Part shown: one piece after another, positions 8,214 to 17,445 of the stretch
Numbering within the stretch: the stretch's first letter is position 1
Layout of the letters: the number at the start of each line of letters is the position of its first letter
Assembly: GCF_900116105.1 (NCBI RefSeq)
Contig: NZ_FPAC01000001.1
Span: 610,862-674,861 of the forward strand
Length of the DNA stretch: 64,000 nucleotides
Source: Paenibacillus sp. 453mf
GTDB lineage: Bacteria; Bacillota; Bacilli; Paenibacillales; Paenibacillaceae
Reading direction: 5' to 3'
Made by a program: the position numbers and the translations under genes
The notes under the pieces: model-generated
What the model was told of the DNA's origin: nothing
Database searches by the model: none
Seen by the model: the letters and a program-made list of their open reading frames with translations, nothing else

Positions 8214-9149
8214 TCATATCCAGTCTTTCTTGCGGAAGATCCAGTACATGGATAGACCGAGTACGACGATCACTCCAATGACGATAAAATAAGCATATTT
8301 ATAATTTAATTCCGGCATGTTGTTGAAGTTCATCCCATAGATTCCTGTGATCAAAGTTAATGGCATGAACACCGTAGTGATCGCGGTGAACACACGCATA
8401 ATTTCATTGGCACGGTTTGAAATACTAGATTGATAAGCCTCCCGCAAGTTACCCATCAGATCACGGAGCGTATCGAACGTTTCAGATATTTTCACCGCAT
8501 TTTCATAAATGTCGCTGAAATATTTCTGTAACTGGTCATCAATAAGCCGCAGATCTTTTTTGTTGAGCGTATTGATGACTTCTTTTTGTGGCGACAATGC
8601 CTTTCTTAACCACAGAATTTCGCCTCGAAGTCCAATAATTTCGTTCAGATGCGACTTCTTGGTATGCATCAGAATGTCTTCTTCCAGCTCATCAATCCGT
8701 GCTTCAAGCCGGTCACCGACTGTAAAATAATTGTCGACGATCGAATCGACGAGGTAATACAGGAAACGGTCAGGTGTGCTGACTTCTTCTTCCCACAGTA
8801 TAGGCTTGAGTGTGCGCAGCTCATTGACCTTCTGCTTCGTAACGGTAATGATGTAATGTCGTCCAAGAAAAAGGTTTACGGCACGCAAAAATATTTCTTC
8901 ATCATCAAACCGGATGCTGTTAACGACGATAAAATAATGGCTTTCATATATTTCAAGCTTTGGACGCTGTTCTTCCTCACTGAGACAGTCTTCAACGGCC
9001 AGATCATGCATGGAGAAGAGCGGCTGCAGCACAGCCAGATCATCGACATCTGCATCAATCCAGTAGAATCCTTCAGCGGGAGGAGTAATGGTATCTTCAA
9101 TGTTGTCAAACGGAGTAAAAACCCCTTCATTCACCAGTCTTATTTTCAT
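8214..9149 (-). CDS. corA: CorA-type magnesium/cobalt transporter
   Basis: 311 residues. The soluble N-terminal domain is followed by a long stalk helix and two C-terminal membrane segments. The selectivity motif YGMN (in TLITGIYGMNFNNMPEL) sits between them, followed by a basic tail RKKDWI. CorA forms pentameric Mg2+ channels in the cytoplasmic membrane. AAGGAG precedes the ATG by 11 bases. A small ORF with its own promoter lies 91 bp upstream on the same strand and may be cotranscribed. Confidence 0.95.
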   Translation of the reverse strand: MKIRLVNEGVFTPFDNIEDTITPPAEGFYWIDADVDDLAVLQPLFSMHDLAVEDCLSEEEQRPKLEIYESHYFIVVNSIRFDDEEIFLRAVNLFLGRHYIITVTKQKVNELRTLKPILWEEEVSTPDRFLYYLVDSIVDNYFTVGDRLEARIDELEEDILMHTKKSHLNEIIGLRGEILWLRKALSPQKEVINTLNKKDLRLIDDQLQKYFSDIYENAVKISETFDTLRDLMGNLREAYQSSISNRANEIMRVFTAITTVFMPLTLITGIYGMNFNNMPELNYKYAYFIVIGVIVVLGLSMYWIFRKKDWI

Positions 9150-9240
9150 GTGTATCCACTCCTTATTAATCTCCCGTAAACAGCTGAATAGCGAAGGAAA
9201 GTGAACGCATCAGTGCTGGACAGGTGAAGGGCCACACAAA

Positions 9241-9366
9241 TTAAGCAGGTATAGAGAAGAGGATTCGCTCGTAAAATATGCGCTCCCGTCCATCCGGCAA
9301 GCTGATGGTACATCCTATATGGTTATCTTTATTCGGCTGCCAGTTAGGCCTCGGGTCGCCTTCCAT
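9241..9366 (-). CDS. Small protein (41 residues), unknown
   Basis: An ATG at 9366 on the minus strand opens a 41-codon frame ending in TAA. The protein starts MEGDPRPNWQPNKDN and ends LPDGRERIFYERILFSIPA. A GGGGTG element lies 7-8 bases upstream, and a sigma-A promoter with a 17-bp spacer lies about 35 bases further up. It is mixed hydrophilic with no membrane segment and no family I know. It precedes corA on the same strand. The promoter and RBS together make it a likely gene; codon-level conservation is untested. Confidence 0.5.
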   Translation of the reverse strand: MEGDPRPNWQPNKDNHIGCTISLPDGRERIFYERILFSIPA

Positions 9367-9406
9367 TTTACGTCACCCCATCATTTTTTATATTTAACAC
9401 TTGACT

Positions 9407-9435
9407 AGTATAACGCTCTCGAATTAAGCAATCAA
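9407..9435 (-). promoter_or_regulatory. Sigma-A promoter for the small ORF and perhaps corA
   Basis: Read on the minus strand: TTGATT, 17 bases, TATACT. The predicted start is about 35 bases before the small ORF. Confidence 0.65.
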
Positions 9436-9543
9436 GAATGAAAATATTACACTATTTTATATAGGCAGTCTATGTATATTAAGCGAAACGGGTGCCTCAT
9501 CTTCCTGGGCTGTCGTCTGATCCAATTTTTGAAATTCCAGTTC

Positions 9544-9572
9544 TTGACGAATATCGCACTAATCATTATAGT
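9544..9572 (+). promoter_or_regulatory. Sigma-A promoter of the metA-metI-metC leader
   Basis: TTGACG, 17 bases, TATAGT. Transcription would start near 9580, just before the SAM-I aptamer. Confidence 0.75.
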
Positions 9573-9601
9573 AATGATTATATGACAACAAAATATAGCG
9601 A

Positions 9602-9730
9602 AATCTTATCAAGAGTAGGTGGAGGGACTAGCCCGATGATACCCGGCAACCGGCAAATATGCACGGTGCTAATTCTTGCAGTCGTCTGATCTTATTATTA
9701 AGGCTACAGACGAATTGAGAGATGAGAGAG
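9602..9730 (+). promoter_or_regulatory. SAM-I (S-box) riboswitch aptamer
   Basis: The S-box core is plain: CTTATCAAGAG, GGTGGAGGGACTAGCCC, GATGATACCCGGCAACC, GCACGGTGCTAATTCTTGCAG, and the closing GAGAGATGAGAG, where CTTATC pairs with GATGAG as P1. S-adenosylmethionine binding stabilises P1 and lets the downstream terminator form, switching off the methionine genes when SAM is plentiful. Confidence 0.96.
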
Positions 9731-9754
9731 GCGCATTTTCGAATACGAACAGAT

Positions 9755-9787
9755 GACCTTTCTCGATTACCGAGTAAGGTCTTTTTG
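9755..9787 (+). terminator. Expression-platform terminator of the SAM riboswitch
   Basis: GACCTTTCTCG / CGAGTAAGGTC stem, five-base loop, five T. Part of its 5' arm (CCTTTCTC) can instead pair with GAGAGAGG at the end of the aptamer, giving the antiterminator. Confidence 0.9.
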
Positions 9788-9864
9788 TGTTAGGACGAAA
9801 TATTCTCGCTCCCCCATGCTCTCATGATATTCGCTCTTCAAACACCACTAAAGGAGGAGTATTA

Positions 9865-10782
9865 ATGCCAATTAAAATTCCAGACGCTTTACCAGCCAAG
9901 GAAGTGCTTGCAGGAGAAAACATCTTCGTCATGGACGAAAGCCATGCGTACAAGCAGGATATCCGGCCCCTTCGTATTGGGATACTGAATCTCATGCCTA
10001 CGAAGGAAACGACCGAAACACAGCTGCTCCGCCTGATTGGTAATACACCAATTCAAGTCGATGTTGTGCTCATTCATCCCAAGTCTCATGTATCCAAGAA
10101 CACGTCTCAAGAGTATCTGGATATGTTCTACAAGACATTTGACGAGATTAAGCATCTTCGCTTTGACGGCATGATTATTACTGGAGCGCCCGTTGAGCAA
10201 ATGGATTTTGAGGAAGTCACCTATTGGGAAGAGATCCAGCGGATTTTTGAATGGACCAAAACGAATGTAACCTCTACAATGCATATATGTTGGGCCTCAC
10301 AAGCCGGTCTATACCATCACTTTAATGTGCCGAAGGTGGGCCTTCCTGAAAAATGCTTTGGCGTGTTCCATCATACGATCAACAAATCTCATGTGAAGCT
10401 GCTCCGAGGCTTTGATGAAGTGTTCCTCGCACCGCATTCACGGCATACGGAAGTGACAAGAGAGGATATTGAGCAGGTCCCTGGTCTTGAGATCCTGTCC
10501 GAATCAGAGGAAGCTGGGGTTTATATCGTAGCTACTGAGGATGGGAAGCAGATTTTTGTAACAGGCCATTCCGAATATGATCCATTATCTTTGAAATGGG
10601 AGTATGATCGGGATAAGGACAAAGGGCTTGATGTGAAGCTACCGTATAACTATTTTCCAAATAATGATCCTTCAAAGGTCCCGCCATCGACCTGGAGAGC
10701 CCACGCCAATCTGCTCTTCTCTAACTGGCTCAACTATTATGTATACCAAGAGACGCCGTATGATATTGGACCACAAATTTAA
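9865..10782 (+). CDS. metA: Homoserine O-acetyltransferase, MetA type
   Basis: 306 residues from the ATG at 9865, which has GGAGGAG seven bases upstream; the frame continues 26 codons upstream without an RBS. The catalytic Cys is Cys142 in [10 protein letters not shown], and the His/Glu pair lies in GHSEYDP. Residue 111 is Glu (GAPVEQ), which in this family is associated with acetyl-CoA use, whereas Gly there goes with succinyl-CoA (as in E. coli). So the enzyme should make O-acetylhomoserine. It is the first gene of a SAM-riboswitch-controlled methionine operon with metI and metC. Confidence 0.95.
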   Translation: MPIKIPDALPAKEVLAGENIFVMDESHAYKQDIRPLRIGILNLMPTKETTETQLLRLIGNTPIQVDVVLIHPKSHVSKNTSQEYLDMFYKTFDEIKHLRFDGMIITGAPVEQMDFEEVTYWEEIQRIFEWTKTNVTSTMHICWASQAGLYHHFNVPKVGLPEKCFGVFHHTINKSHVKLLRGFDEVFLAPHSRHTEVTREDIEQVPGLEILSESEEAGVYIVATEDGKQIFVTGHSEYDPLSLKWEYDRDKDKGLDVKLPYNYFPNNDPSKVPPSTWRAHANLLFSNWLNYYVYQETPYDIGPQI

Positions 10783-10818
10783 GTTGAATTCTACCTAACT
10801 TAGAGGAGGATGTTACGA

Positions 10819-12006
10819 ATGGGAGACAATAAACTAAACATTGAAAGCCGATTAGCACAGATTGGGTCAGTGAAAGAGCCGGTGACGGGGGCAGTTAATT
10901 TCCCGATCTACCAATCTACTGCCTTCAGACATCCAAAGCTTGGTCAAAGTACTGGATTTGATTATATTCGTACGACGAACCCAACCAGAAAGGTTCTGGA
11001 AGAAGCAGCAGCCGAGCTGGAATCTGGTGATGCAGGGTTCGCATGCAGCTCGGGTATGGCGGCAATTATGACGATCTTTGCCAAATTCGGGCAAGGAGAC
11101 CATCTGATTATTTCGCTTGATCTCTATGGCGGTACGTATCGTTTGGTGGAGCGGATCTTGTCCAAGAACGGCATTACCGCAAGCTACGTGGACACGAATG
11201 ATATTGACGCACTCGAAAGTGTAAGAAATGAAAATACCAAAGCCATTTTTATTGAGACACCGACCAATCCTCTCATGATGATTACAGATATTGAGAAAGT
11301 CTGTGGCTGGGCAAGAAAGCATGGACTATTGTCTATTGTGGATAATACACTGCTTACACCGTATTTCCAGCGTCCCATTGAGCTTGGCGCAGATATTGTT
11401 ATGCACAGTGCTACCAAATATCTGGGCGGTCATAACGATGTACTCTGTGGCCTCATTGTAACGAAGGGTAAAGAACTGTCGGAAGAGATGGCTTTTCTAC
11501 ATAATTCAATTGGAGCTGTACTCTCTCCAAGTGACAGCTATCAGCTGATGCGCGGTATGAAGACACTCGCGCTGCGTATGGAGCGGCATGAATACAACGC
11601 GACCAAAGTGGCAGAATTTCTACTCGAGCATTCACTAATTACGGATGTCTATTATCCTGCACTTACGGATCATGCAGGGCATGATATTCAAAATAAACAA
11701 TCCAGCGGCAACACAGGCATTCTGTCCTTCAAAGTGAAGGATGCAAGATATGTGGAGCCGATCCTGAGACATATCAAGCTGGTCGCTTTTGCGGAGAGCT
11801 TGGGTGGAGTAGAGTCGCTTATGACCTATCCGGCTGTACAGACCCATGCGGATATTCCGGTGGAAATTCGCGATGCGATCGGTGTTGATGCGAGACTGCT
11901 TCGTTTCTCGGTTGGAATCGAGCATATTGATGATATCGTTGCTGATTTAAGTCAGGCGTTTGATAAGGCTCATCAAGAGATTGAGGGAGGCGCAGCACAT
12001 GAGTAA
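10819..12006 (+). CDS. metI: Cystathionine gamma-synthase / O-acetylhomoserine sulfhydrylase
   Basis: 395 residues, trans-sulfuration PLP enzyme. The PLP lysine is in HSATKYLGGHNDV, with the SGMAAI and ETPTNPLM blocks of the family. It joins O-acetylhomoserine to cysteine (cystathionine) or sulfide (homocysteine). Of the two ATGs at 10810 and 10819, the second has GAGGAGGA at the right distance. The order metA-metI-metC and the 8-nt overlap with the next gene indicate coupled translation and the MetI role, as in Bacillus subtilis MetI/MetC. Confidence 0.9.
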   Translation: MGDNKLNIESRLAQIGSVKEPVTGAVNFPIYQSTAFRHPKLGQSTGFDYIRTTNPTRKVLEEAAAELESGDAGFACSSGMAAIMTIFAKFGQGDHLIISLDLYGGTYRLVERILSKNGITASYVDTNDIDALESVRNENTKAIFIETPTNPLMMITDIEKVCGWARKHGLLSIVDNTLLTPYFQRPIELGADIVMHSATKYLGGHNDVLCGLIVTKGKELSEEMAFLHNSIGAVLSPSDSYQLMRGMKTLALRMERHEYNATKVAEFLLEHSLITDVYYPALTDHAGHDIQNKQSSGNTGILSFKVKDARYVEPILRHIKLVAFAESLGGVESLMTYPAVQTHADIPVEIRDAIGVDARLLRFSVGIEHIDDIVADLSQAFDKAHQEIEGGAAHE

Positions 12007-13165
12007 GACAGACCGCGGCGACTCCTATAAATTTGATACGAAGCTCCTGCATTTCGGGGCAGAGATTGATGAAGGCACAGGGGCTTCAAGTGTGCCGATC
12101 TACCAGGCTTCCACTTTTCATCATCATGATATATTCTCTCCACCGGTTCATGATTACAGCCGTTCAGGGAATCCGACACGCCAGGCGCTCGAGGACTATA
12201 TTGCTCTACTGGAAGGAGGCGTTCGAGGATTTGCTTACTCCTCTGGAATGGCCGCCATCTCCAGTGCACTAATGATCTTCTCTGCGGGAGATCATATTAT
12301 CGCTACGGAAGATGTATATGGCGGCTCCTACCGTTTGCTCAGCACGATTTTGACCCGGATGAATATTGAAACCACATTTGTCGATATGACGGATCTGGAC
12401 AAGGTCAAAGCCGCATATCGTTCGAATACCAAAGCTGTATTTATGGAAACACCGTCGAACCCAACGCTTCGTATTACTGATGTAGCAGGAGTGACAGCTT
12501 GGGCTCAGGAGAAAGGTCTGATTACACTCCTTGATAATACGTTCATGACTCCTTATTATCAGCGGCCGATCGAACAAGGTGTAGATATTGTTCTGCATAG
12601 TGCAACCAAATTCCTCGGTGGACATAGTGATGTGCTTGCCGGTCTTGCTGTAGCCCGTACAGAGGCCATTGGCAACGAGCTGAAGAAGCTGCAGAATGGT
12701 CTTGGCACGGTTCTTGGTGCTCAGGAATCCTGGCTGCTCATGCGCGGGATGAAGACACTGGGTGCAAGAATGGCACATTCAGAGCAAAGTGCCGCCAAGC
12801 TTGCCGCATGGCTGACGAATCGTTCTGACATTGATGCCGTGTACTATCCTGGCCTGATAAATCATCCTGGAAGAGAGATACATGAGAGTCAATCGACTGG
12901 ATATGGGGCAGTTGTCTCCTTTGATGTAGGGTCGGGGGATCGTGCTAAGCAGGTGCTGAATGCAGTGAAGCTTCCGCTGGTTGCGGTAAGTCTTGGTGCG
13001 GTGGAGAGCATACTCTCTTACCCGGCGATGATGTCACATGCAGCAATGCCGCAGGATTTCAGGATTGACAGAGGGATTACAGACGGACTATTACGGTTCT
13101 CTGTAGGACTTGAAGATATCGATGATCTGATTGCGGATCTGGATCAGGCCTTGGGAGCCAATTAA
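11999..13165 (+). CDS. metC: Cystathionine beta-lyase
   Basis: 388 residues, close paralogue of the preceding gene. PLP lysine in HSATKFLGGHSDV, plus FMETPSNPTLRITD and SGMAAISSALMIF. It cleaves cystathionine to homocysteine, ammonia and pyruvate. The ATG at 11999 overlaps the end of metI by 8 nt and has GAGGGAGG upstream; an in-frame ATG at 11960 lies inside metI without an RBS. The pair could also carry out direct sulfhydrylation, and sequence alone does not separate these activities fully. Confidence 0.9.
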   Translation: MSKTDRGDSYKFDTKLLHFGAEIDEGTGASSVPIYQASTFHHHDIFSPPVHDYSRSGNPTRQALEDYIALLEGGVRGFAYSSGMAAISSALMIFSAGDHIIATEDVYGGSYRLLSTILTRMNIETTFVDMTDLDKVKAAYRSNTKAVFMETPSNPTLRITDVAGVTAWAQEKGLITLLDNTFMTPYYQRPIEQGVDIVLHSATKFLGGHSDVLAGLAVARTEAIGNELKKLQNGLGTVLGAQESWLLMRGMKTLGARMAHSEQSAAKLAAWLTNRSDIDAVYYPGLINHPGREIHESQSTGYGAVVSFDVGSGDRAKQVLNAVKLPLVAVSLGAVESILSYPAMMSHAAMPQDFRIDRGITDGLLRFSVGLEDIDDLIADLDQALGAN

Positions 13166-13274
13166 TAATGGCAACGGATAAACACGTATCGGTAATCTAA
13201 AGTTTATTGTGGAAAGAGAATTCAGTAGTTCAATGTGAACATTGTGATAATCTGAACAAATCTAACTACGGTAG

Positions 13275-13305
13275 AAGAAGCATGCTTGTAATAGGTGCTT
13301 CTTTT
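13275..13305 (+). terminator. Intrinsic terminator after metC
   Basis: AAGAAGCA / TGCTTCTT stem, loop of 13, short T tract. Confidence 0.65.
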
Positions 13306-13383
13306 CACATTTAACCTATGTTACGATAGACAAGACAATATTTCTATTTATTGTTACATATTAACGATAAGGGAGGCTGCCGT

Positions 13384-14523
13384 ATGAGCGGAGTAAACCA
13401 TATCTTAGATAAAGCTTTGAATGGTGAGCGTCTGACTGTGGAGGACGCAACTCTTTTGTTTGAATCGGATGAAGTCGAAAAAATTGGTGAGGCTGCGCAT
13501 GTCATCATGAAGCGGATGCATCCCGAACCGATCACGACGTTTGTCATCGGCCGGAACATCAACTACACGAATATATGTGATGTGTACTGCCGTTTTTGTG
13601 CTTTTTATCGCAGACCAGGCTCAGATGAAGGCTATGTGCTGCCGGACGAAGTGATTTTCCAAAAAATTCAGGAAACCCAGGACGTGGGCGGAACAGAAAT
13701 ACTAATGCAGGGAGGAACGAACCCTAACCTGTCATTCAGCTATTATACGGATCTGCTGCGCGGGATTAAAGAACGGTTCCCTGATATTACGATGCACTCT
13801 TTCTCTCCAGCTGAAATTATGAAAATGCGCGAAGTGTCCGATGGTTTATCCCTTGAAGAAGTAGTTAGGCAGATTCATGAAGCGGGACTTGATTCTCTTC
13901 CAGGCGGAGGGGCCGAGATTCTTGATGACCGCACACGCCGCAAGATCAGCCGGCTCAAGGGCTCATGGCGTGACTGGATGGATGTTATGCAGACCGCGCA
14001 CAGAATCGGCATGAATACGACAGCAACGATGGTTATTGGTTTTGGCGAGACGATGGAGGAGCGGGCGCTTCATCTTCAGCGTGTTCGTGACGCCCAGGAT
14101 GAATGCATCCAGAATGGGTATGATTCGGAAGGGTTCCTTGCGTTCATTCCTTGGACCTTCCAGCCGGATAACACCAATTTGAAAAAAGAGCGCCAAACTC
14201 CGGAAGCATATCTGAAGACAGTAGCGATCAGCCGCTTGTTCCTGGATAACATTAAGAATATTCAGTCTTCTTGGGTAACGATGGGACCGGAAGTCGGCAA
14301 GCTTTCCCTTCGTTACGGCTGCAATGACTTCGGAAGTACAATGATTGAGGAGAATGTGGTTTCTGCAGCGGGTGCTACACACAAAGTGAATATTAACTCT
14401 ATTCTTGAACTGATTCGGGAGACAGGCAATACCCCGGCACAGCGGAATACGAAATACGAAATTTTACGAGTATTCGACAGCCCTGGCAGCAAGATTGAGA
14501 ATGATTTTGTGATGCAGAATTAG
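13384..14523 (+). CDS. mqnC: Cyclic dehypoxanthinyl futalosine synthase
   Basis: 379 residues, radical SAM enzyme. The cluster-binding CxxxCxxC is CDVYCRFC after FVIGRNINYTN. Later blocks LMQGGTNP, HSFSPAEI, LPGGGAEIL and MVIGFGETMEER are typical of MqnC and related to MqnE/CofH. It cyclises dehypoxanthine futalosine in the futalosine route to menaquinone, so this bacterium likely makes menaquinone without the Men pathway. The start at 13384 has GGGAGG upstream. It is flanked by terminators and appears monocistronic; other mqn genes are not in the window. Confidence 0.93.
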   Translation: MSGVNHILDKALNGERLTVEDATLLFESDEVEKIGEAAHVIMKRMHPEPITTFVIGRNINYTNICDVYCRFCAFYRRPGSDEGYVLPDEVIFQKIQETQDVGGTEILMQGGTNPNLSFSYYTDLLRGIKERFPDITMHSFSPAEIMKMREVSDGLSLEEVVRQIHEAGLDSLPGGGAEILDDRTRRKISRLKGSWRDWMDVMQTAHRIGMNTTATMVIGFGETMEERALHLQRVRDAQDECIQNGYDSEGFLAFIPWTFQPDNTNLKKERQTPEAYLKTVAISRLFLDNIKNIQSSWVTMGPEVGKLSLRYGCNDFGSTMIEENVVSAAGATHKVNINSILELIRETGNTPAQRNTKYEILRVFDSPGSKIENDFVMQN

Positions 14524-14537
14524 ATCAACCCATAAAT

Positions 14538-14570
14538 AGCGCAGCAGGTACAGTGACCTGCTGCGCTTTT
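14538..14570 (+). terminator. Strong terminator after mqnC
   Basis: AGCGCAGCAGGT / ACCTGCTGCGCT perfect 12-bp stem, six-base loop, six T; it lies between convergent genes. Confidence 0.95.
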
Positions 14571-14571
14571 T

Positions 14572-15471
14572 TCATAACTTGTTATGATTTTTTGGCTCAT
14601 CCATATTAAAGATCACACTAGCATGTGGGTCGACCGAACGAACGATGGATTTAAATGCTCTTGTTTCGAACACATGAATGGTGTAATAGAGAACCGGTAT
14701 TCGATTCCAATCCGGTTCATCAGCCCGATTGGCTGTTGCATAGGGTTCAGGTACTCTATTAATCCTTGTTCTAATTGCCTGCTCCAGCTTATCTGTTTGC
14801 ATACTGGCAATACAAACTTGACGGTTGAAGGTGAAGCCCCGCATTGCAAAATGGACGGCTTCAACAGCAATTAAGTAAGCAAGTATGGAGTACATGGCCT
14901 GCTGTGCGCCAAACTTAATGCCTGCTCCGGTAAGAATGAGAAGATTCATCACCATAATGATGCTTTCAAGCTTAATCTTCAATCTCTTCCCAGCCAGATT
15001 AGAGTTGGTATGGCTTACAGCCAGTGTATCCAGTGTACCGCCATTATTGAGCACGAGCCCAATGCCAAGTCCTAGAAACAAGCCGCCTAATATTGCAGCT
15101 GCCAGCGGATGAGTCAGGACTGCAGGCAAAGAATGGAGCATTAATGCACTTAGCGAGAATACTGTTAATCCAAGCACAGTGACAATGGCAAATTGCTTAT
15201 GAACTTTCCTGTAAGAGAACAGTATGAATGGCAGGTTGAACAAGAATAAAAATAATCCAATCCGCATTTCCATTTGATATGCGATCATGGCAGATATGCC
15301 GGTGACACCACCCACGATGAGCTGATTGGGGTGCAGGAAAAGCTCCAGCCCGATCGATGCCAGAATGCTGCCCAAGGTCACGAGCAACAGCTTCTTCAAC
15401 CAAACACGATGTGGCTTAGATACCTTGGATACTGCATCGATGGGACGAGTAGAATGTGGAGGCTGTTTCAT
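14572..15471 (-). CDS. YitT-family membrane protein with C-terminal DUF2179
   Basis: 299 residues. After a basic cytoplasmic start, five to six hydrophobic segments cover residues about 27-210, with the YitT-family motif VGGVTGISAMIAY and GLGIGLVLNNGGTLDTLAV. The C-terminal 85 residues (FNRQVCIASMQTDKLEQAIRTRINR onwards, named by its start) form a soluble DUF2179 domain. YitT proteins are multi-pass proteins of unsettled function, possibly transport. The gene ends at the mqnC terminator and starts 39 bp downstream of khtU, so it may be the distal gene of that transcript. Confidence 0.85.
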   Translation of the reverse strand: MKQPPHSTRPIDAVSKVSKPHRVWLKKLLLVTLGSILASIGLELFLHPNQLIVGGVTGISAMIAYQMEMRIGLFLFLFNLPFILFSYRKVHKQFAIVTVLGLTVFSLSALMLHSLPAVLTHPLAAAILGGLFLGLGIGLVLNNGGTLDTLAVSHTNSNLAGKRLKIKLESIIMVMNLLILTGAGIKFGAQQAMYSILAYLIAVEAVHFAMRGFTFNRQVCIASMQTDKLEQAIRTRINRVPEPYATANRADEPDWNRIPVLYYTIHVFETRAFKSIVRSVDPHASVIFNMDEPKNHNKL

Positions 15472-15510
15472 TCTATTCCTCCTTTATTCATTCATCCTTG
15501 CTTTATCACA

Positions 15511-16752
15511 TTACTCGATCGTTTTTTCTTGAAGCATTTCAGACTTCTGCTGCTTCTTCGTGTTCTTAAACTTGAAGACTTTATCCAGTAAACGATAAAC
15601 TTGCTTGGACTCTTTGGTTAGAAGAGGTCCGAGTATGGCTAGAATAAGCACATAGATCGCAGCAAAAGGCTGAATGATTGCCATCAGTCCACCCGTTGCA
15701 GCCATGTTTGCCAGCAAGATAGAGAATTCTCCGCGGGAGACGATGGTCAGACCAATATTGGAGGAAGCCTTTGGAGACAACCCCGCACTCTTTCCGGCAA
15801 GCATACCAGCTGTAAAGTTACCTATTAAGGTAATAATTACGGCAATGAGAGCCAGCCATACGGCTTCTCCTCCAAGAGACAATGGATCGATAGATAGCCC
15901 AAAGCTAAAGAAGAAGATCGCACCGAAGAAATCCTTAAATGGCATGATCAGATGCTCGATCCGTTTCGCATGCGTAGTTTCTGCCAGAACAAGTCCGACA
16001 AGCAGGGCTCCGATGGCTTCAGCGACATGAATTGTTTCTGAGAAGCCGGCTACCAGGAATAAGGATCCGAAGATTACGAGTGAGAATAGCTCATTGTTTC
16101 GGATATTAAGCAGTTTATTCAAGAGAGGTACCAGCTTGCGTCCCAGGATAATAACAATCAGCATGTAGCCGAGAGCAATGAGTGCTGACATAATGACGCC
16201 GCCAATGGATGACGAGTCACTGAGAACCAGACCGGACAGAATAGAAATATAAACGGCGAGGAAGACGTCCTCAAACATGATAATACCCAGAATCATTTCC
16301 GTTTCCGGATTGGCTGTACGTTTTAGATCGACAAGCACTTTGGCAACGATGGCACTTGAAGATATGGTTGTAATACCTGCAATGATAAGTGCTTCTGCGA
16401 CGGGAAAGCCGCCAGCAAAACCGAGAACGAGTCCCAGCGTGAAGTTAATACCTATATAAATACTGCCGCCAACGACGATGGACTTGCCTGACTTCAGCAA
16501 TCTGCCGACTGAGAATTCAAGTCCCAGATAGAAGAGCAGAAACAAGACGCCGATACGGCCAAGGAAATCAATAAGATCGGCGCTCTCTATAAAACGAAAG
16601 TCGAGATGCCATATTTTAGCTGCATGAGGTCCTACCGCCATACCAATCAAAATGTAGAATGGAATAACGGAGAACCGGAGTTTAGACGAGATCAGTCCGG
16701 CAGCTGCGATTAGAGCGATCGCCAGACCGACTTCTAGTACCAAATGATCCAC
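15511..16752 (-). CDS. khtU: K+/H+ antiporter subunit KhtU-like (CPA2 family)
   Basis: About 413 residues, 12-13 predicted membrane segments. LLFYLGLEFSVGRLLKSGKS, GITTISSSAIVAKVL and LGIIMFEDVFLAVYI are CPA2 antiporter landmarks, and the protein follows the KhtT homologue as in B. subtilis. I choose the GTG at 16752 because the resulting start MDHLVLEVG matches the start I recall for B. subtilis KhtU. An ATG six codons upstream (16770) would overlap khtT by 14 nt. It would export K+ (or NH4+) in exchange for protons under alkaline or high-K+ conditions. Confidence 0.88.
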   Translation of the reverse strand: MDHLVLEVGLAIALIAAAGLISSKLRFSVIPFYILIGMAVGPHAAKIWHLDFRFIESADLIDFLGRIGVLFLLFYLGLEFSVGRLLKSGKSIVVGGSIYIGINFTLGLVLGFAGGFPVAEALIIAGITTISSSAIVAKVLVDLKRTANPETEMILGIIMFEDVFLAVYISILSGLVLSDSSSIGGVIMSALIALGYMLIVIILGRKLVPLLNKLLNIRNNELFSLVIFGSLFLVAGFSETIHVAEAIGALLVGLVLAETTHAKRIEHLIMPFKDFFGAIFFFSFGLSIDPLSLGGEAVWLALIAVIITLIGNFTAGMLAGKSAGLSPKASSNIGLTIVSRGEFSILLANMAATGGLMAIIQPFAAIYVLILAILGPLLTKESKQVYRLLDKVFKFKNTKKQQKSEMLQEKTIE

Positions 16753-16756
16753 GTTC

Positions 16757-17251
16757 TCACCATCTTCCATCCTTTAAAATTTGTTTTAGTTTTTGCTGTT
16801 GATGTCTTTCACCTACTGCAATCAGAGTAGAATCGGCCGCAATCTTCAGATCCGGACCGGGGCTGATATGCTTCTTGTTATTCTTCTCCATAACGGCAAT
16901 AATAGTCGCACCGGAATTCTGACGAATATCCAGTTCCCCGATAGTTTTGCCGACACAGTTATAGTTTCCATCAATCTTGTACCATTCAATAATTAAATCG
17001 TCCAGCGTCATCTCTACACGTTCAAGCTGCTTGGGCTTGTAAGTCATTCCACCAACAATCGCCGCCAGCTGACGTGCTTCATAATCCTCAAGTGAGATCA
17101 TGGAGATGCTTTGGTCTGGATCCTCATATTCAAAGTGATACATTTCACGACGACCGTCGTCATGAATAACGACAACAATTTTATCTCCACTGCTGGTTGT
17201 AGCTTGAAATTTTCGGCCGATACCCGGCAGATCAGTTTCACGAATTTCCAT
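16757..17251 (-). CDS. khtT: KhtT-like regulatory subunit of K+/H+ antiporter
   Basis: 164 residues. The N-terminus [15 protein letters not shown] and [15 protein letters not shown], then [21 protein letters not shown], match KhtT. The C-terminal half ([13 protein letters not shown] ... [18 protein letters not shown]) is a TrkA-C/RCK_C domain, which in KhtT binds cyclic di-AMP to gate the antiporter. That ligand role is family knowledge, not seen directly. AGGAGG precedes the ATG. A KhtS homologue is not present next to it, unlike the three-gene B. subtilis operon. Confidence 0.92.
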   Translation of the reverse strand: MEIRETDLPGIGRKFQATTSSGDKIVVVIHDDGRREMYHFEYEDPDQSISMISLEDYEARQLAAIVGGMTYKPKQLERVEMTLDDLIIEWYKIDGNYNCVGKTIGELDIRQNSGATIIAVMEKNNKKHISPGPDLKIAADSTLIAVGERHQQQKLKQILKDGRW

Positions 17252-17301
17252 GGTTGTTAATGCCTCCTATAAATCATGTTTTAGTTCTAATAGTATAGGC
17301 T

Positions 17302-17443
17302 GGGGCGTGTCTTAAAACTCACATATAGGCAGATCTCAATACCTATTCATCCACTGCTAAGCCTGCTAAAAGCTGAAAAGGCACCTTGCTTAGAATAAAA
17401 TGGATTCAAATCTGTTTTCTTTTAAAGTCTTAAGACACGACCT
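17302..17443. repeat. Possible MITE or decayed insertion element, about 140 bp
   Basis: Inverted terminal repeats CGTGTCTTAA (17306-17315) and TTAAGACACG (17430-17439) extend with partial match to GGGGCGTGTCTTAAaAC versus AGGTCGTGTCTTAAgAC. The inside has no ORF. The right end abuts the stop codon of the next gene. No convincing target duplication is visible. Confidence 0.4.
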
Positions 17444-17445
17444 AG

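Noticed and set aside
9492..9689. Open frame over the SAM riboswitch
   Set aside because: It overlaps the aptamer core, has no RBS and is explained by the conserved RNA.
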